Positions 55,203 through 63,649 of a stretch of DNA of 64,000 nucleotides are shown here, piece by piece (positions within the stretch are counted from its first letter, which is position 1; every line of letters begins with the position of its first letter). The DNA is taken from positions 372,001-436,000 of the forward strand of contig NZ_SADE01000003.1 of assembly GCF_004005845.1 (NCBI RefSeq). The letters are read 5' to 3'. Below the pieces are notes generated by a model. It saw only the letters and a program-made list of their open reading frames with translations, searched no databases and was not told the DNA's origin. The position numbers and the translations under genes were made by a program. This stretch comes from Hwanghaeella grinnelliae. GTDB taxonomy: Bacteria; Pseudomonadota; Alphaproteobacteria; UBA8366; Aestuariispiraceae.

Positions 55203-56078
55203 ATGGCTGAGAAGGTCTTGGGCGTGGTCGGCGGCAGCGGACTGTATGCGATCGACGGGTTGGAAGACGCCGCCTGGCGCACGGTCGAAGGGCCCTGGGG
55301 CAAACCGTCTGACCAGATTCTGGAAGGGCGGATAGGCGACACCAAGGTCTGCTTCCTGCCCCGGCATGGGCGCGGCCATGTGGAATCGCCGACGACCATC
55401 AATTACCGCGCCAATATCGACGCGCTGAAACGCTGCGGCGTCACCGACATCATCTCGCTTTCCGCCGTGGGCTCGCTGCGCGAAGACCTGCCGCCCGGCA
55501 CCTTCGTTATCGTCGACCAGTTCATCGACCGCACCTTCGCGCGGGAGAAAAGCTTTTTCGGTAAAGGCATGGTTGCCCATGTGCCGCTGTCTCACCCGGT
55601 CTCAAGCTGGATCGGCAATATCGCCCAGGCCGGTATGGAACAGATCGGCATTCCGCATCACCGGGGCGGCACCTATGTGGTGATGGAAGGCCCGCAATTC
55701 TCGACCCTGGCGGAATCGGAACTCTACCGCAGCTGGGGCGCCTCGGTGATCGGCATGACGAACATGCCGGAAGCCAAATTGGCGCGGGAGGCGGAAATCC
55801 GTTACGCGACCGTCGCCATGGTCACCGATTTCGACTGCTGGCATCCGGACCACGATACGGTGGATGTCGCGCTGGTGGTGAAGACGCTGCACGACAACGC
55901 GGACAAGGCCCGCGCGCTGACCAAGTTCATGGTGGAGAACATCAACAGCTGGGGTACCGAGCCGACTTGCGGCACGGACACGATCCTGGACGCTGCCCTG
56001 ATCACCCAACCCGACGCCCGCGACCCCGCCATGGTCGCCAAACTGGATGCGGTCGCGGGGCGGGTGCTGGGCGGCTGA
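55203..56078 (+). CDS. mtnP: S-methyl-5'-thioadenosine phosphorylase
   Basis: The start at 55203 follows GGGAGAACTGG and gives 291 residues. VLGVVGGSGLYAIDGL, FLPRHGRGHVESPTTINYRA, TYVVMEGPQFSTLAESELYR and IGMTNMPEAKLAREAEIRYA are typical of the MTAP group. VTDFDCWHPDHDTVDV carries the Asp that binds the purine. It cleaves methylthioadenosine with phosphate in methionine salvage. Its shape agrees with the trimeric class. Confidence 0.95.
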   Translation: MAEKVLGVVGGSGLYAIDGLEDAAWRTVEGPWGKPSDQILEGRIGDTKVCFLPRHGRGHVESPTTINYRANIDALKRCGVTDIISLSAVGSLREDLPPGTFVIVDQFIDRTFAREKSFFGKGMVAHVPLSHPVSSWIGNIAQAGMEQIGIPHHRGGTYVVMEGPQFSTLAESELYRSWGASVIGMTNMPEAKLAREAEIRYATVAMVTDFDCWHPDHDTVDVALVVKTLHDNADKARALTKFMVENINSWGTEPTCGTDTILDAALITQPDARDPAMVAKLDAVAGRVLGG

Positions 56079-56192
56079 CAAGTCATGCGCGGAACGCACG
56101 GCGCGGTCGGTCGCCATGCGATAATTCCGCTACTCGCATATTCCACGGCAACCCATATGCCGCACGCATTAATCCGAGGGAGGATAACCCCA

Positions 56193-56456
56193 ATGCGTGC
56201 GCTTCTCATTGCAACAGTCGCGGCAATCGCGATTTCCGCCTGGCCCGCGTCGGCCCAGGTCGTTCAAAACAAAAAAACATGCTTCCAGGCCGTGGAAGAC
56301 GCCAAACAGGCGAACCAAGAGTCCGCGATTTCCGAAAAGGCGCATGCCGATGTCGCAGAATTGATCCGTGTTTCGGAGCATCTCTGCACCCAGGCTAATT
56401 TCGTCTATGCGGAGAGTTTGCTGGCAATCGCGCGCGGCATGACTGCACAGGAGTAA
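56193..56456 (+). CDS. Small exported protein of unknown function
   Basis: The 87-residue product starts at 56193 after GAGGGAGGA. It has a Sec signal (MRALLIATVAAIAISAWPAS then AQ), then a ~65-residue helical mature part with two cysteines (KKTCFQAVEDAKQ and SEHLCTQANF) that could form a disulfide. I recognise no family. It may be a periplasmic or surface protein. Confidence 0.7.
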   Translation: MRALLIATVAAIAISAWPASAQVVQNKKTCFQAVEDAKQANQESAISEKAHADVAELIRVSEHLCTQANFVYAESLLAIARGMTAQE

Positions 56457-56533
56457 AGTCACACGCGTTGCGCCTTGCGCCGATTAACGGTTTGAGTGAT
56501 CCTCCCCCCGCATTCATTTCGCGGGGGGAAGTC

Positions 56534-57157
56534 ATGTACAAATTGTATTGGTGCGCGCAGACGGCGGCTTTCGGACCGCACGCGGTGTTGGAAGAAATCG
56601 GCGTCGAGTATGAGATCGTGCCGGTCGATATCTACAAGGACGAACACCTGACGCCCGAATACCTCTCGATGAATCCGGCCGGCAAGGTCCCGGCGTTGAA
56701 ATTATCGGACGGGCGGGTCATGCATGAAGCCGCCGCGATCATGCTCTATCTGGCGGAGACGCATCAACGCTCCGACCTGGCCCCCGGCCCGGACGACCCG
56801 ATCTTGGGTGAATTCCTGAGCACCTATTTCTATCTGACTTCGGTGGTGCAGAATGCGCACAAACAGTTCTACTACCCGCATCGTTTCACGACGGACCAGG
56901 CGAACACCGACGCGGTGAAGAACCAGGCTCGGCTGAACATCACCGAAGAATGGAAGGTGATTGAGAAACGCTTGAACGCCGGCGGCCCCTTCGTCTTCGG
57001 GGACCGTTACACCTTGTGCGACATGTTCGCGGTCATGCTGATCACCTGGAACCCGGACACCGAGCAACTGCTGACTGAGTTTCCGGGCCTGAAACGTTGT
57101 TTCGACGCGGCCCTGGAGCACCCCGCCATGGCGAAAGTGATGGAGTTGCATAATTGA
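56534..57157 (+). CDS. Glutathione S-transferase family protein
   Basis: The start at 56534 follows GGGGGGAAG. The 207-residue product has a thioredoxin-like N-terminal domain (MYKLYWCAQTAAFGPHAVLE; NPAGKVPALKLSDGRVMHEA with the cis-Pro and the Glu-Ala of the glutathione site) and a helical C-terminal domain with GDRYTLCDMFAVML. The class is uncertain, near the beta/theta group. The stop overlaps the TTG start of the next gene, so coupling is likely. Confidence 0.9.
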   Translation: MYKLYWCAQTAAFGPHAVLEEIGVEYEIVPVDIYKDEHLTPEYLSMNPAGKVPALKLSDGRVMHEAAAIMLYLAETHQRSDLAPGPDDPILGEFLSTYFYLTSVVQNAHKQFYYPHRFTTDQANTDAVKNQARLNITEEWKVIEKRLNAGGPFVFGDRYTLCDMFAVMLITWNPDTEQLLTEFPGLKRCFDAALEHPAMAKVMELHN

Positions 57158-57939
57158 GCCTTAGGCATATTGCCGGGCTTCTTGCGGCAATTGTTTTCCT
57201 TACCACCCCGGCACTGGCGCAGCAGGCTGTGTCCCCGTCGCTGGAGAGAGGTGATTTTGGACCGTTCGTTCGATCACTGAACGAAAAGCCCTATGGCTAT
57301 ATGCTGGTTCCCGATCCCACGGGGAACGCACCGACGGCCGTGGTCGAGCGATTCGAACTGCGTGACGGCGACTGCGGCGTCAATGGTGCGTGGAGCGATT
57401 GCGAGAAAGACAGAGAGCGGTCTGAACTTCGCGAAATGGGCGCGCGCAGCCCTGAAGGGACGGAAGCGTGGTACGGCTGGTCATTCTACTTGCCGCAAGA
57501 CTGGCCGGACGTCTGGCCGACCAAGACCGTGTTGGGCCAGTTCCACCAAATCCGGTCCCACCCCATATGGATGTTCCTGCTAAAGAACGGCGGTCTGGTC
57601 CTGGACGATCAATCGACGGGCCGCACGACCCGAACCGTCGAATTGATCCCGAAAGATGATCTGCGCGACCGCTGGCACAGGGTCGAGATCAATGCGAACT
57701 GGCGGAACGACGACCAAGGCTTCTTCCGCGTTTGGATAGACGGTGAGACGAAAATCGCTTGGACCGGCCCAACGATGGATGCCGAGACCGTCTATTTCCG
57801 CTACGGGGTCTACAGAAGCTTCGTCTCTCGATTTAAAAACGCGACGGGTGCGGACACGATGCCGACACAAACCGCCTATTTCGCCAATGTCCGCCGTGCT
57901 GCGGCACGTGAAGGTCTTGCCGCTCCGGGCGACCGATAG
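57154..57939 (+). CDS. Polysaccharide lyase-like exported protein (heparin lyase I family)
   Basis: The 261-residue product starts at TTG 57154, overlapping the GST stop. A signal peptide ends PALAQ. The mature part contains CEKDRERSELREMGARSPEG, WYGWSFYLPQDWPDVWPTKT and LGQFHQIRSHPIWMFLLKN, a jelly-roll pattern of the heparin lyase I group (alginate- or glycosaminoglycan-type lyases), followed by WHRVEINANWRNDDQGFFRV. It probably binds or cleaves an acidic polysaccharide outside the cell. A non-catalytic relative is possible because I cannot verify the active-site residues. Confidence 0.75.
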   Translation: MSLRHIAGLLAAIVFLTTPALAQQAVSPSLERGDFGPFVRSLNEKPYGYMLVPDPTGNAPTAVVERFELRDGDCGVNGAWSDCEKDRERSELREMGARSPEGTEAWYGWSFYLPQDWPDVWPTKTVLGQFHQIRSHPIWMFLLKNGGLVLDDQSTGRTTRTVELIPKDDLRDRWHRVEINANWRNDDQGFFRVWIDGETKIAWTGPTMDAETVYFRYGVYRSFVSRFKNATGADTMPTQTAYFANVRRAAAREGLAAPGDR

Positions 57940-58079
57940 GATCCACTCCCGGCTCTTCGACACCGATGGCATACGGGGCGATACTTCTATCAACTTGCCG
58001 CGGGGTCGAGGTTGAAGGCATGGACAGAGGGGGTTCCGTGGCGGGTGCGGCTGCTTGTTTGATCCTTGCGACGCGCGCT

Positions 58080-58535
58080 TCATCCATCGCATATCGTGAC
58101 CTGTTGCTTTTCGCAGGCGGCCACGCGGTGGATATAGCAGTCCCGATAGGCCTCGATATCGAACAGGCTCAACAGCGCCTTGGTGTTCGGATAGCGTCCG
58201 ATGGCCGCGATGTCCCAATCGTCCTGTGCGCCCATGAACCTGCCTTCGACCGGGCCGACGAACAGGAATTCACCGCCCGTGCTTTGCATCGACGGCACGC
58301 TGACCGTGGCATACCGGTCGAACGCATCCTTGCCGGACCCGCCGAAATCCATACCCGCCGGGTAGAGGGCCGTTTCCCGAAGTTTGAACAGGTTGATCAA
58401 GGTGACCGGCCGTTCCACTTCCCTTTCCAACATGCGCCGCCAATCGGCCGCTGTCGGCGCGGCGCCGTCCAATCCGTTTCCGTACATGCCAAGCAGTCGG
58501 TCTATCCTGTCATCCATATTCTGTTTTGCAGTCAT
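58080..58535 (-). CDS. DUF1330-like protein
   Basis: The ~151-residue product starts at an ATG at 58535 with GGAGAG upstream; GTG at 58538 is an alternative. Its middle part VTLINLFKLRETALYPAGMD and ending RDCYIHRVAACEKQ fit a DUF1330-like ferredoxin fold, which is often fused to or beside oxidative pathways. It is divergent from the TetR gene with 50 bases between the starts, so it is the likely target of that regulator. The function is unknown. Confidence 0.7.
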   Translation of the reverse strand: MTAKQNMDDRIDRLLGMYGNGLDGAAPTAADWRRMLEREVERPVTLINLFKLRETALYPAGMDFGGSGKDAFDRYATVSVPSMQSTGGEFLFVGPVEGRFMGAQDDWDIAAIGRYPNTKALLSLFDIEAYRDCYIHRVAACEKQQVTICDG

Positions 58536-58552
58536 CACGACTCTCCGTATAA

Positions 58553-58594
58553 TTTGACATGCGACAAATTAGTGTGAATTTTACGTATGTCAAA
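58553..58594. promoter_or_regulatory. Inverted repeat between divergent DUF1330 and TetR genes
   Basis: TTTGACAT (58553-58560) and ATGTCAAA (58587-58594) are exact inverse complements with 26 bases between them. Each arm contains a TTGACA -35-like hexamer, so two divergent promoters could overlap, with weak -10 sites AATTTT and AATTTG. The right arm covers the TetR start codon at 58587. This is the likely TetR operator. Confidence 0.6.
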
Positions 58595-59183
58595 AAATAA
58601 AAAATCCGATCGGACCAAGGCTGAGATCTTGGACGCCGCCTGGGATTTGATGGCCCAGCGCGGGTCATCCGTTTCCATGGCTGAAATTGCACAGGCAGCG
58701 GGTGTGACAAGGCAACTGGTGCATCACTATTTCGGATCGCGCGGCGCATTGCTGACCGCCTTGGTGCGCCGGGCGGACGACCGATTCGAGATATGGGAGG
58801 GGTTCGCCACCGGCATGGCGGAAAAGGACCCAAAGGCCAGGCTAGAAGCCTGCCTGGACGCCTGGCTCGCCTTCATCCCCAAGATCCACCCCGTGGCGAC
58901 GGACCTGATCCGCATGCGCGCGACCGACCCGGATGCGGCGGATGCCTGGAAGGACCGGATGGGCGAATTGCGCACCTTTTTCGTTACCCTGACGAAATCG
59001 ATACAGCGCGACGGCGCCCTGGCGGATGGATGGACGGCGCGCAAGGCGGCGGAATACATCTGGTCTTCCTGCCATGTCCTTTATTGGGACCTGTTGGTCC
59101 GGGAATGCGGATGGCGCCCAGCCGATGCCGACCGTGCGATCCATGACACCATCAAAAGGGCAATTCTTAAACCGCGTTCCTGA
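58587..59183 (+). CDS. TetR/AcrR-family transcriptional regulator
   Basis: The 198-residue product has an N-terminal helix-turn-helix: KAEILDAAWDLMAQRGSSVS, MAEIAQAAGVTRQLVHHYFG, then SRGALLTALVRRAD. The C-terminal ligand domain is helical and variable. The ATG at 58587 has no clear ribosome site and lies right after a -10-like sequence, so the transcript may be nearly leaderless. Autoregulation and control of the divergent DUF1330 gene are inferred from the shared inverted repeat. Confidence 0.88.
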   Translation: MSKNKKSDRTKAEILDAAWDLMAQRGSSVSMAEIAQAAGVTRQLVHHYFGSRGALLTALVRRADDRFEIWEGFATGMAEKDPKARLEACLDAWLAFIPKIHPVATDLIRMRATDPDAADAWKDRMGELRTFFVTLTKSIQRDGALADGWTARKAAEYIWSSCHVLYWDLLVRECGWRPADADRAIHDTIKRAILKPRS

Positions 59184-59252
59184 GCAGCGGCACGACCACG
59201 TCCTGGCTCACCCCTTCGCGAAACAGCAGATAGGCGTCGGCACCGCGGAATG
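59167..59252 (-). pseudogene. Possible 3' remnant related to the cimA end
   Basis: On the minus strand the frame ends RGADAYLLFREGVSQDVVVP followed by LLRNAV and a stop at 59167-59169. The intact cimA ends ALRDAYAYLLFREGVR. Over about 45 bases the two share roughly 36 positions, with GCCTATCTGCTGTT identical. The remnant lies just after the P1 peptidase stop and overlaps the end of the TetR gene. The match is short and could be chance. Confidence 0.5.
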
Positions 59253-59258
59253 GGATGT

Positions 59259-60353
59259 TCAGGCAGTCGGATTCAATCGACCGTATTGTTGCATCACCGC
59301 TTTCAGCGCATCGGTGTCGATGGCCGCGCAGGTCAGCCCCGGGGGTTTAAAGGTTGGACAGGTCTCCGCCGCGACCAGGGCATTGATGACGGCTTCGTCC
59401 ACGGCCTGAACGGCGGCCAGATACAGCGGGTCAAGACGGTCGATGTTCAACTCACTCCGCTCGATCAGAAGCGGCGCGGTTTCCGGCTGGTCCTGAACAT
59501 TCGCCGTCGAGAAGGCGAGGAAGATATCCCCGGAACTGTTCCCGCCCGGCGTGCCGGAACGGCCGATGCCGATGGCGGCGCGTTTCGCCAATTGGCGCAA
59601 GCTGGTGCGGCTCAACGGGGCGTCGGTTCCCAGGATAACGATGATCGATCCCATTTCCTGGGCCCGCAGACGGTCGTCTTTCAGGTGTTCGCCGACCGGC
59701 ACGCCGCAGATCGTCAACCAAGGACGGATACCGTGATTGGCCTGGACCAGCGCACCGACGGTAAAATCATTGCCGCCGCCGTAGGAGACCTTCCGTGAAG
59801 CGCTGCCGGTTCCCCCTTTGAACTCGTAGCAGATCATGCCGTTCCCGCCGCCGACATTGCCTTCCGCGACGGGGCCGGATTGCGCAGCATTCAGCGCATC
59901 GATGGCGTCCTGATCGGTGACGTATTGCGCGTTGATATCGTTCAACACGCCGTCATAGGTTTCCGCCACGACCGGCATCGCCCAGGAATGTTCTGAGGCG
60001 TACCATTCCGGCCACCGCTGCATCATCCACCGTGTGGCGCCATGATGGACCATGCCGATACCGTGCGTGTTGGTAATGCAGACCGGCCCGATGAAATAGC
60101 CTGCATCGTCGATCCAATGGGTGCCCGTCATCTCCCCATTCCCATTCAGCGAGTAATGACCGGCCCAGATTGGGCGCGGCTCACCCTCGTCATCGCGGGG
60201 TATGATCGCCGTGACGCCGGTGCGCATGTTCTTCGCGTCATCGGTGAGCGTCGTGTAGCCGACCTTCACCCCCGGAACATCCGTAATGGCATTCCACGCA
60301 CCGGTTTCGCCCGGAAAGGGCAAGCCAAGGTCTCTGGCACGGGGTTTGGTCAT
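59259..60353 (-). CDS. P1 family peptidase (DmpA/S58, aminopeptidase)
   Basis: The start at 60353 has GGAGG six bases upstream; GTG at 60359 is less likely. The ~364-residue product is a DmpA-type self-processing aminopeptidase: WNAITDVPGVKVGYTTLT, GNVGGGNGMICYEFKGGTG, and MGSIIVILGTDAPLS, where cleavage between Gly 235 and Ser 236 (numbering from the chosen start) should free the N-terminal nucleophile. It hydrolyses D- or L-amino acid amides and short peptides. It is the gene between the cimA end and the cimA-like remnant. Confidence 0.9.
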   Translation of the reverse strand: MTKPRARDLGLPFPGETGAWNAITDVPGVKVGYTTLTDDAKNMRTGVTAIIPRDDEGEPRPIWAGHYSLNGNGEMTGTHWIDDAGYFIGPVCITNTHGIGMVHHGATRWMMQRWPEWYASEHSWAMPVVAETYDGVLNDINAQYVTDQDAIDALNAAQSGPVAEGNVGGGNGMICYEFKGGTGSASRKVSYGGGNDFTVGALVQANHGIRPWLTICGVPVGEHLKDDRLRAQEMGSIIVILGTDAPLSRTSLRQLAKRAAIGIGRSGTPGGNSSGDIFLAFSTANVQDQPETAPLLIERSELNIDRLDPLYLAAVQAVDEAVINALVAAETCPTFKPPGLTCAAIDTDALKAVMQQYGRLNPTA

Positions 60354-60377
60354 GGACACCCTCCTGATTTTACGGCG

Positions 60378-61970
60378 CTACCTTACACCTTCGCGGAACA
60401 GCAGATAGGCATAGGCGTCGCGGAGCGCGATGTAGGATGAGTCGATGACGTTGGGGGAGACGCCGACGGTGGCCCAGCGGTGGCCGTTGTGATCGGCGCT
60501 TTCGATGACGGTGCGGGTCACCGCGTCCGTCCCGGTACTGTCGTGGCGGGGCGGCATGATGCGCACCTTATAGTCCACCAACTGCATCTGGCCGAGCTGC
60601 GGATAGACCGAGGACAGTGCCTCCCGCAGGGCCGTGTCGAGCGCGTTGACCGGGCCGTTGCCCATGGCGACGCGCATGATCTGTTCGCCTTTCACCTGGA
60701 CGGTTACCGTGGCTTCGGATTCCGTCACCAATTCGCCCTTGGCGTTGCGGCGGCGATCATCCATGACGCGAAACCGATCGGTGGTGAAATAGCGCGGTAC
60801 TTCGCCGAGCGCCTGACGGGCGAGCAGTTCGAAACTGGCTTCCGCCCCGTCATAGGCATAGCCCGCATATTCCTTTTCCTTCACCACTTCCAGCAGGCGG
60901 CGGATCTTGTCCTCGTCCGTTACCTCGATGCCGATCTCAGACAAGCGCGCCAGAACGTTCGCCCGTCCGGCCTGGTCGGAAACGACGATGGTGCGGTGAT
61001 TGCCGACAAGCGTCGGGTCGATATGTTCGTAAGTGCGCGGATCCTTGGCGACGGCGGAGACATGCAGCCCGCCCTTATGCGCGAAGGCGGCTTCCCCGAC
61101 ATAAGCTTGATGCCGGTTCGCCGGGCGGTTGAGACGTTCGTCGAGCAAGCGCGACAGCTCCGTCAGCTTCGCCAAGCCCCCTTCGGTCAATCCGGTCTCG
61201 TACCCCATCTTCAGGGTCAGCGACGGAATCAGGGAAATGATATTGGCATTACCGCAGCGTTCACCCAACCCGTTGAGCGTGCCCTGGACCTGGCGTGCGC
61301 CCGCGCGCACGGCGGCGAGCGAATTGGCAACCGCGTTTTCCGTATCGTTATGGGCGTGGATGCCGATATGGGAACCCGGAACGACCTTCACGACCTCGCC
61401 CACGATCTGTTCGATTTCGTGCGGCAAGGTGCCGCCATTGGTGTCGCAAAGCACGACCCAGCGTGCCCCGGCTTCGTACGCCGCGGTCACGCATGCCATC
61501 GCGTAATCGGGATTGGCCTTGTAGCCATCGAAGAAATGTTCCGCGTCATACAGCGCCTCGCCCTTCTTTTCTTTGGAAAGGGCGATACTGTCCCGGATCA
61601 TGGCGACATTTTCCTCACGCGGGATTTCCAGCGCGACATCGACATGAAAGTCCCAGCTTTTGCCGACCAAACAGGCGGCCGCGGCCTTGGAATTCAAGAT
61701 CGGCGCAAGGCCCGGGTCGTTATCCGCGCTGCGGCCCGGCCGGCGGGTCATGCCGAAAGCGACAAGGGTCGCGTGTTTCAGCACCGGCGGGGTTTCGAAG
61801 AAACTGCTGTCGGTCGGGTTCGCGCCCGGCCAGCCGCCCTCGATATAGTCGATGCCGATGTCGTCCAATGCCGCCGCGATCGCGGCTTTGTCCGCCACGG
61901 TGAAATCGACGCCCTGTGTCTGTGCGCCATCTCGCAATGTGGTGTCGAACAGATAGACCCTGTCAGCCAT
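60378..61970 (-). CDS. cimA: Citramalate synthase
   Basis: The start at 61970 (MADRVYLFDTTLRDGAQTQG) has GGAAAAG upstream and gives 530 residues. HIGIHAHNDTENAVANSLAA contains metal ligands, and HQAYVGEAAFAHKGGLHVSA the conserved helper region. The C-terminal LeuA dimer/regulatory domain is present. It makes citramalate from pyruvate and acetyl-CoA, the isoleucine route without threonine. Sequence annotation often confuses it with isopropylmalate synthase, but the length and the DTTLRDGAQTQGVDF start fit CimA. It overlaps nothing and follows cysS by 14 bases. Confidence 0.92.
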   Translation of the reverse strand: MADRVYLFDTTLRDGAQTQGVDFTVADKAAIAAALDDIGIDYIEGGWPGANPTDSSFFETPPVLKHATLVAFGMTRRPGRSADNDPGLAPILNSKAAAACLVGKSWDFHVDVALEIPREENVAMIRDSIALSKEKKGEALYDAEHFFDGYKANPDYAMACVTAAYEAGARWVVLCDTNGGTLPHEIEQIVGEVVKVVPGSHIGIHAHNDTENAVANSLAAVRAGARQVQGTLNGLGERCGNANIISLIPSLTLKMGYETGLTEGGLAKLTELSRLLDERLNRPANRHQAYVGEAAFAHKGGLHVSAVAKDPRTYEHIDPTLVGNHRTIVVSDQAGRANVLARLSEIGIEVTDEDKIRRLLEVVKEKEYAGYAYDGAEASFELLARQALGEVPRYFTTDRFRVMDDRRRNAKGELVTESEATVTVQVKGEQIMRVAMGNGPVNALDTALREALSSVYPQLGQMQLVDYKVRIMPPRHDSTGTDAVTRTVIESADHNGHRWATVGVSPNVIDSSYIALRDAYAYLLFREGVR

Positions 61971-61984
61971 CGTCTTTTCCTTCC

Positions 61985-63442
61985 CTATCCGCGCCGCCAT
62001 TCAGTGGCACCGCCGGGCTTGTCTTCCAGCACGACGCCCTGCGCCTTCAACCCATCGCGGATTTCGTCCGCGCGGGCGAAGTTCTTTTCTGTCTTCGCCG
62101 CGATCCGCTCGGCGATCAATGCTTCGATTTCTTCAGCCGACGGGCCGCCCGCGGCACTCGCCGACCCTTCGCCTTTGAGCCATTGATCGGGGTCCACCGC
62201 CAGCAGGCCCAGTGCCTCAGTGCAGTGCAGAAGCCGATCCAGATCGCCGATCGCCGCAATGCGCGCGCTCACCTGTGTGCCCTGCTTGGGCGCGTTTTCT
62301 ACTTTCATCAGACTCATATTCAACTGCCGCGCGATACCAAATACGACAGCAAGCGCTTCGGCCGTATTGAGATCGTCCTCCAACGCGCCATAGAAGCTTC
62401 GAATGGTTTCGTCCGACGGATCGACGCCGGGGAGTTCCTCCATCAGGGGTTCGGCCTTTCTCAGCGTCCCGTACAGACGGTCGAGGGTCGCCTTCGCTTC
62501 TCGGCATTTCTCTTTCGAGAAGTCGAGCGGCTGGCGGTAATGGGTCTGCAGCAGGACGAGGCGCAGGGCCTCACCCGGAAACTCCTCCAGTAATTCGGCG
62601 ACGGTGTAGAAGTTGCCGAGGGATTTCGACATCTTCTCGCCTTCGCTGAGCAGATAGCCGTTATGCATCCAGTAGCGGGCGTAGTCCGAGCCCTTGTGAC
62701 CGCAGCAGCTTTGCGCAACTTCGTTCTGATGGTGGGGGAATATCAGATCCTGCCCGCCGCCATGAATGTCGAAGGTCTCGCCCAGATACTTGCTACTCAT
62801 GGCCGAGCATTCGATATGCCAACCCGGCCGGCCATAGCCCCAGGGACTTTCCCAGCCTGGTTCGTCGCCGGAAGACGGTTTCCACAGCACGAAATCGGCC
62901 GGGTCTTTCTTGTAGGGGGCGACTTCGACCCGCGCGCCGGCCACCTGCTCGTCCCGGTCGCGGCCTGAAAACTTGCCGTAATCCGGCCAGGACGGCACGT
63001 CGAACAGCACATGCCCGTCCTTTTCATAGGCATGGCCGTTTGCCACCAGCTTTTCGATAATATCGATCATCTCGGCGATATGGTCGGTCGCGCGCGGCTC
63101 CACATCCGGGGCGACGCATCCCAGCGCAGCGGCGTCCTGGTGGAAGGTCTCTATCGTCGCGTCGGTGAGCTCGCGGATGGTAATCCCGCGCTCGGCAGCG
63201 CGATTGTTGATCTTGTCGTCAACGTCCGTGATGTTCCGAACATAGGTGACCTTCCCGTCGAATTCGTGGCGCAACAGCCGGGCGAAGACATCGAACACCA
63301 CAAGCGGCCGGGCGTTGCCGATATGGATCCGGTCGTAGACCGTCGGTCCGCAGACATACATGCCGACGCCCTTCCCCGCGGGATCGATCGGTGTGAATTC
63401 TTCTTTCTGCCGTGTCGCCGTATTATGAATCCGAATGGTCAT
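61985..63442 (-). CDS. cysS: Cysteinyl-tRNA synthetase
   Basis: The 485-residue product has the class I motifs: GVGMYVCGPTVYDRIHIGNA (zinc Cys and HIGN) and LSEGEKMSKSLGNFYTVAE (KMSKS). The remaining zinc ligands lie in WHIECSAMS and FPHHQNEVAQ. It charges tRNA-Cys. The start at 63442 has AGAGGCAGCAGG upstream, next to a small TCCGC/GCGGA hairpin at 63462-63474. A strong promoter stands about 210 bases upstream and the leader encodes a cysteine-rich peptide, so expression may respond to Cys-tRNA charging. Confidence 0.98.
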   Translation of the reverse strand: MTIRIHNTATRQKEEFTPIDPAGKGVGMYVCGPTVYDRIHIGNARPLVVFDVFARLLRHEFDGKVTYVRNITDVDDKINNRAAERGITIRELTDATIETFHQDAAALGCVAPDVEPRATDHIAEMIDIIEKLVANGHAYEKDGHVLFDVPSWPDYGKFSGRDRDEQVAGARVEVAPYKKDPADFVLWKPSSGDEPGWESPWGYGRPGWHIECSAMSSKYLGETFDIHGGGQDLIFPHHQNEVAQSCCGHKGSDYARYWMHNGYLLSEGEKMSKSLGNFYTVAELLEEFPGEALRLVLLQTHYRQPLDFSKEKCREAKATLDRLYGTLRKAEPLMEELPGVDPSDETIRSFYGALEDDLNTAEALAVVFGIARQLNMSLMKVENAPKQGTQVSARIAAIGDLDRLLHCTEALGLLAVDPDQWLKGEGSASAAGGPSAEEIEALIAERIAAKTEKNFARADEIRDGLKAQGVVLEDKPGGATEWRRG

Positions 63443-63548
63443 GACCTGCTGCCTCTGAGCATCCGCGCGGCGGAGCCCTCAAAAATATTCAATTTGGGAA
63501 GTTAAGCGGCTTCTTTGTTCCGTCGGCCACCGAAACGCTGTCGAAGGA

Positions 63549-63614
63549 TCAACAGCACCGACAGCCGCAAATAATGCGGCAGGGGGAGATAATGATGATT
63601 GCGGTGGGGGACAT
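63549..63614 (-). CDS. Cysteine-rich leader peptide of cysS
   Basis: A 21-codon ORF begins at an ATG at 63614, preceded by GAGGCG and AGGGC. It reads MSPTAIIIISP followed by CRIICGCRCC and a stop, with Cys at residues 12, 16, 18, 20 and 21. It lies between the cysS promoter and cysS. Two hairpins overlap it: GCCGC/GCGGC (63580-63576 with 63568-63564) and the 7-bp GCTGTCG/CGACAGC (63565-63559 with 63543-63537), which encloses the two last Cys codons. A ribosome stalled there would open it. GTCGG can also pair with CCGAC further on (63526-63522). No U-tract terminator follows, so control could be transcriptional or translational. Confidence 0.7.
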   Translation of the reverse strand: MSPTAIIIISPCRIICGCRCC

Positions 63615-63649
63615 GCCCTAACGCCTCGCCTCGGATCGAAACCGGGCGC

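Noticed and set aside
60480-62186. 568-residue plus-strand frame antisense to cimA and the end of cysS
   Set aside because: CimA and CysS motifs on the minus strand explain the region; the frame crosses two genes.
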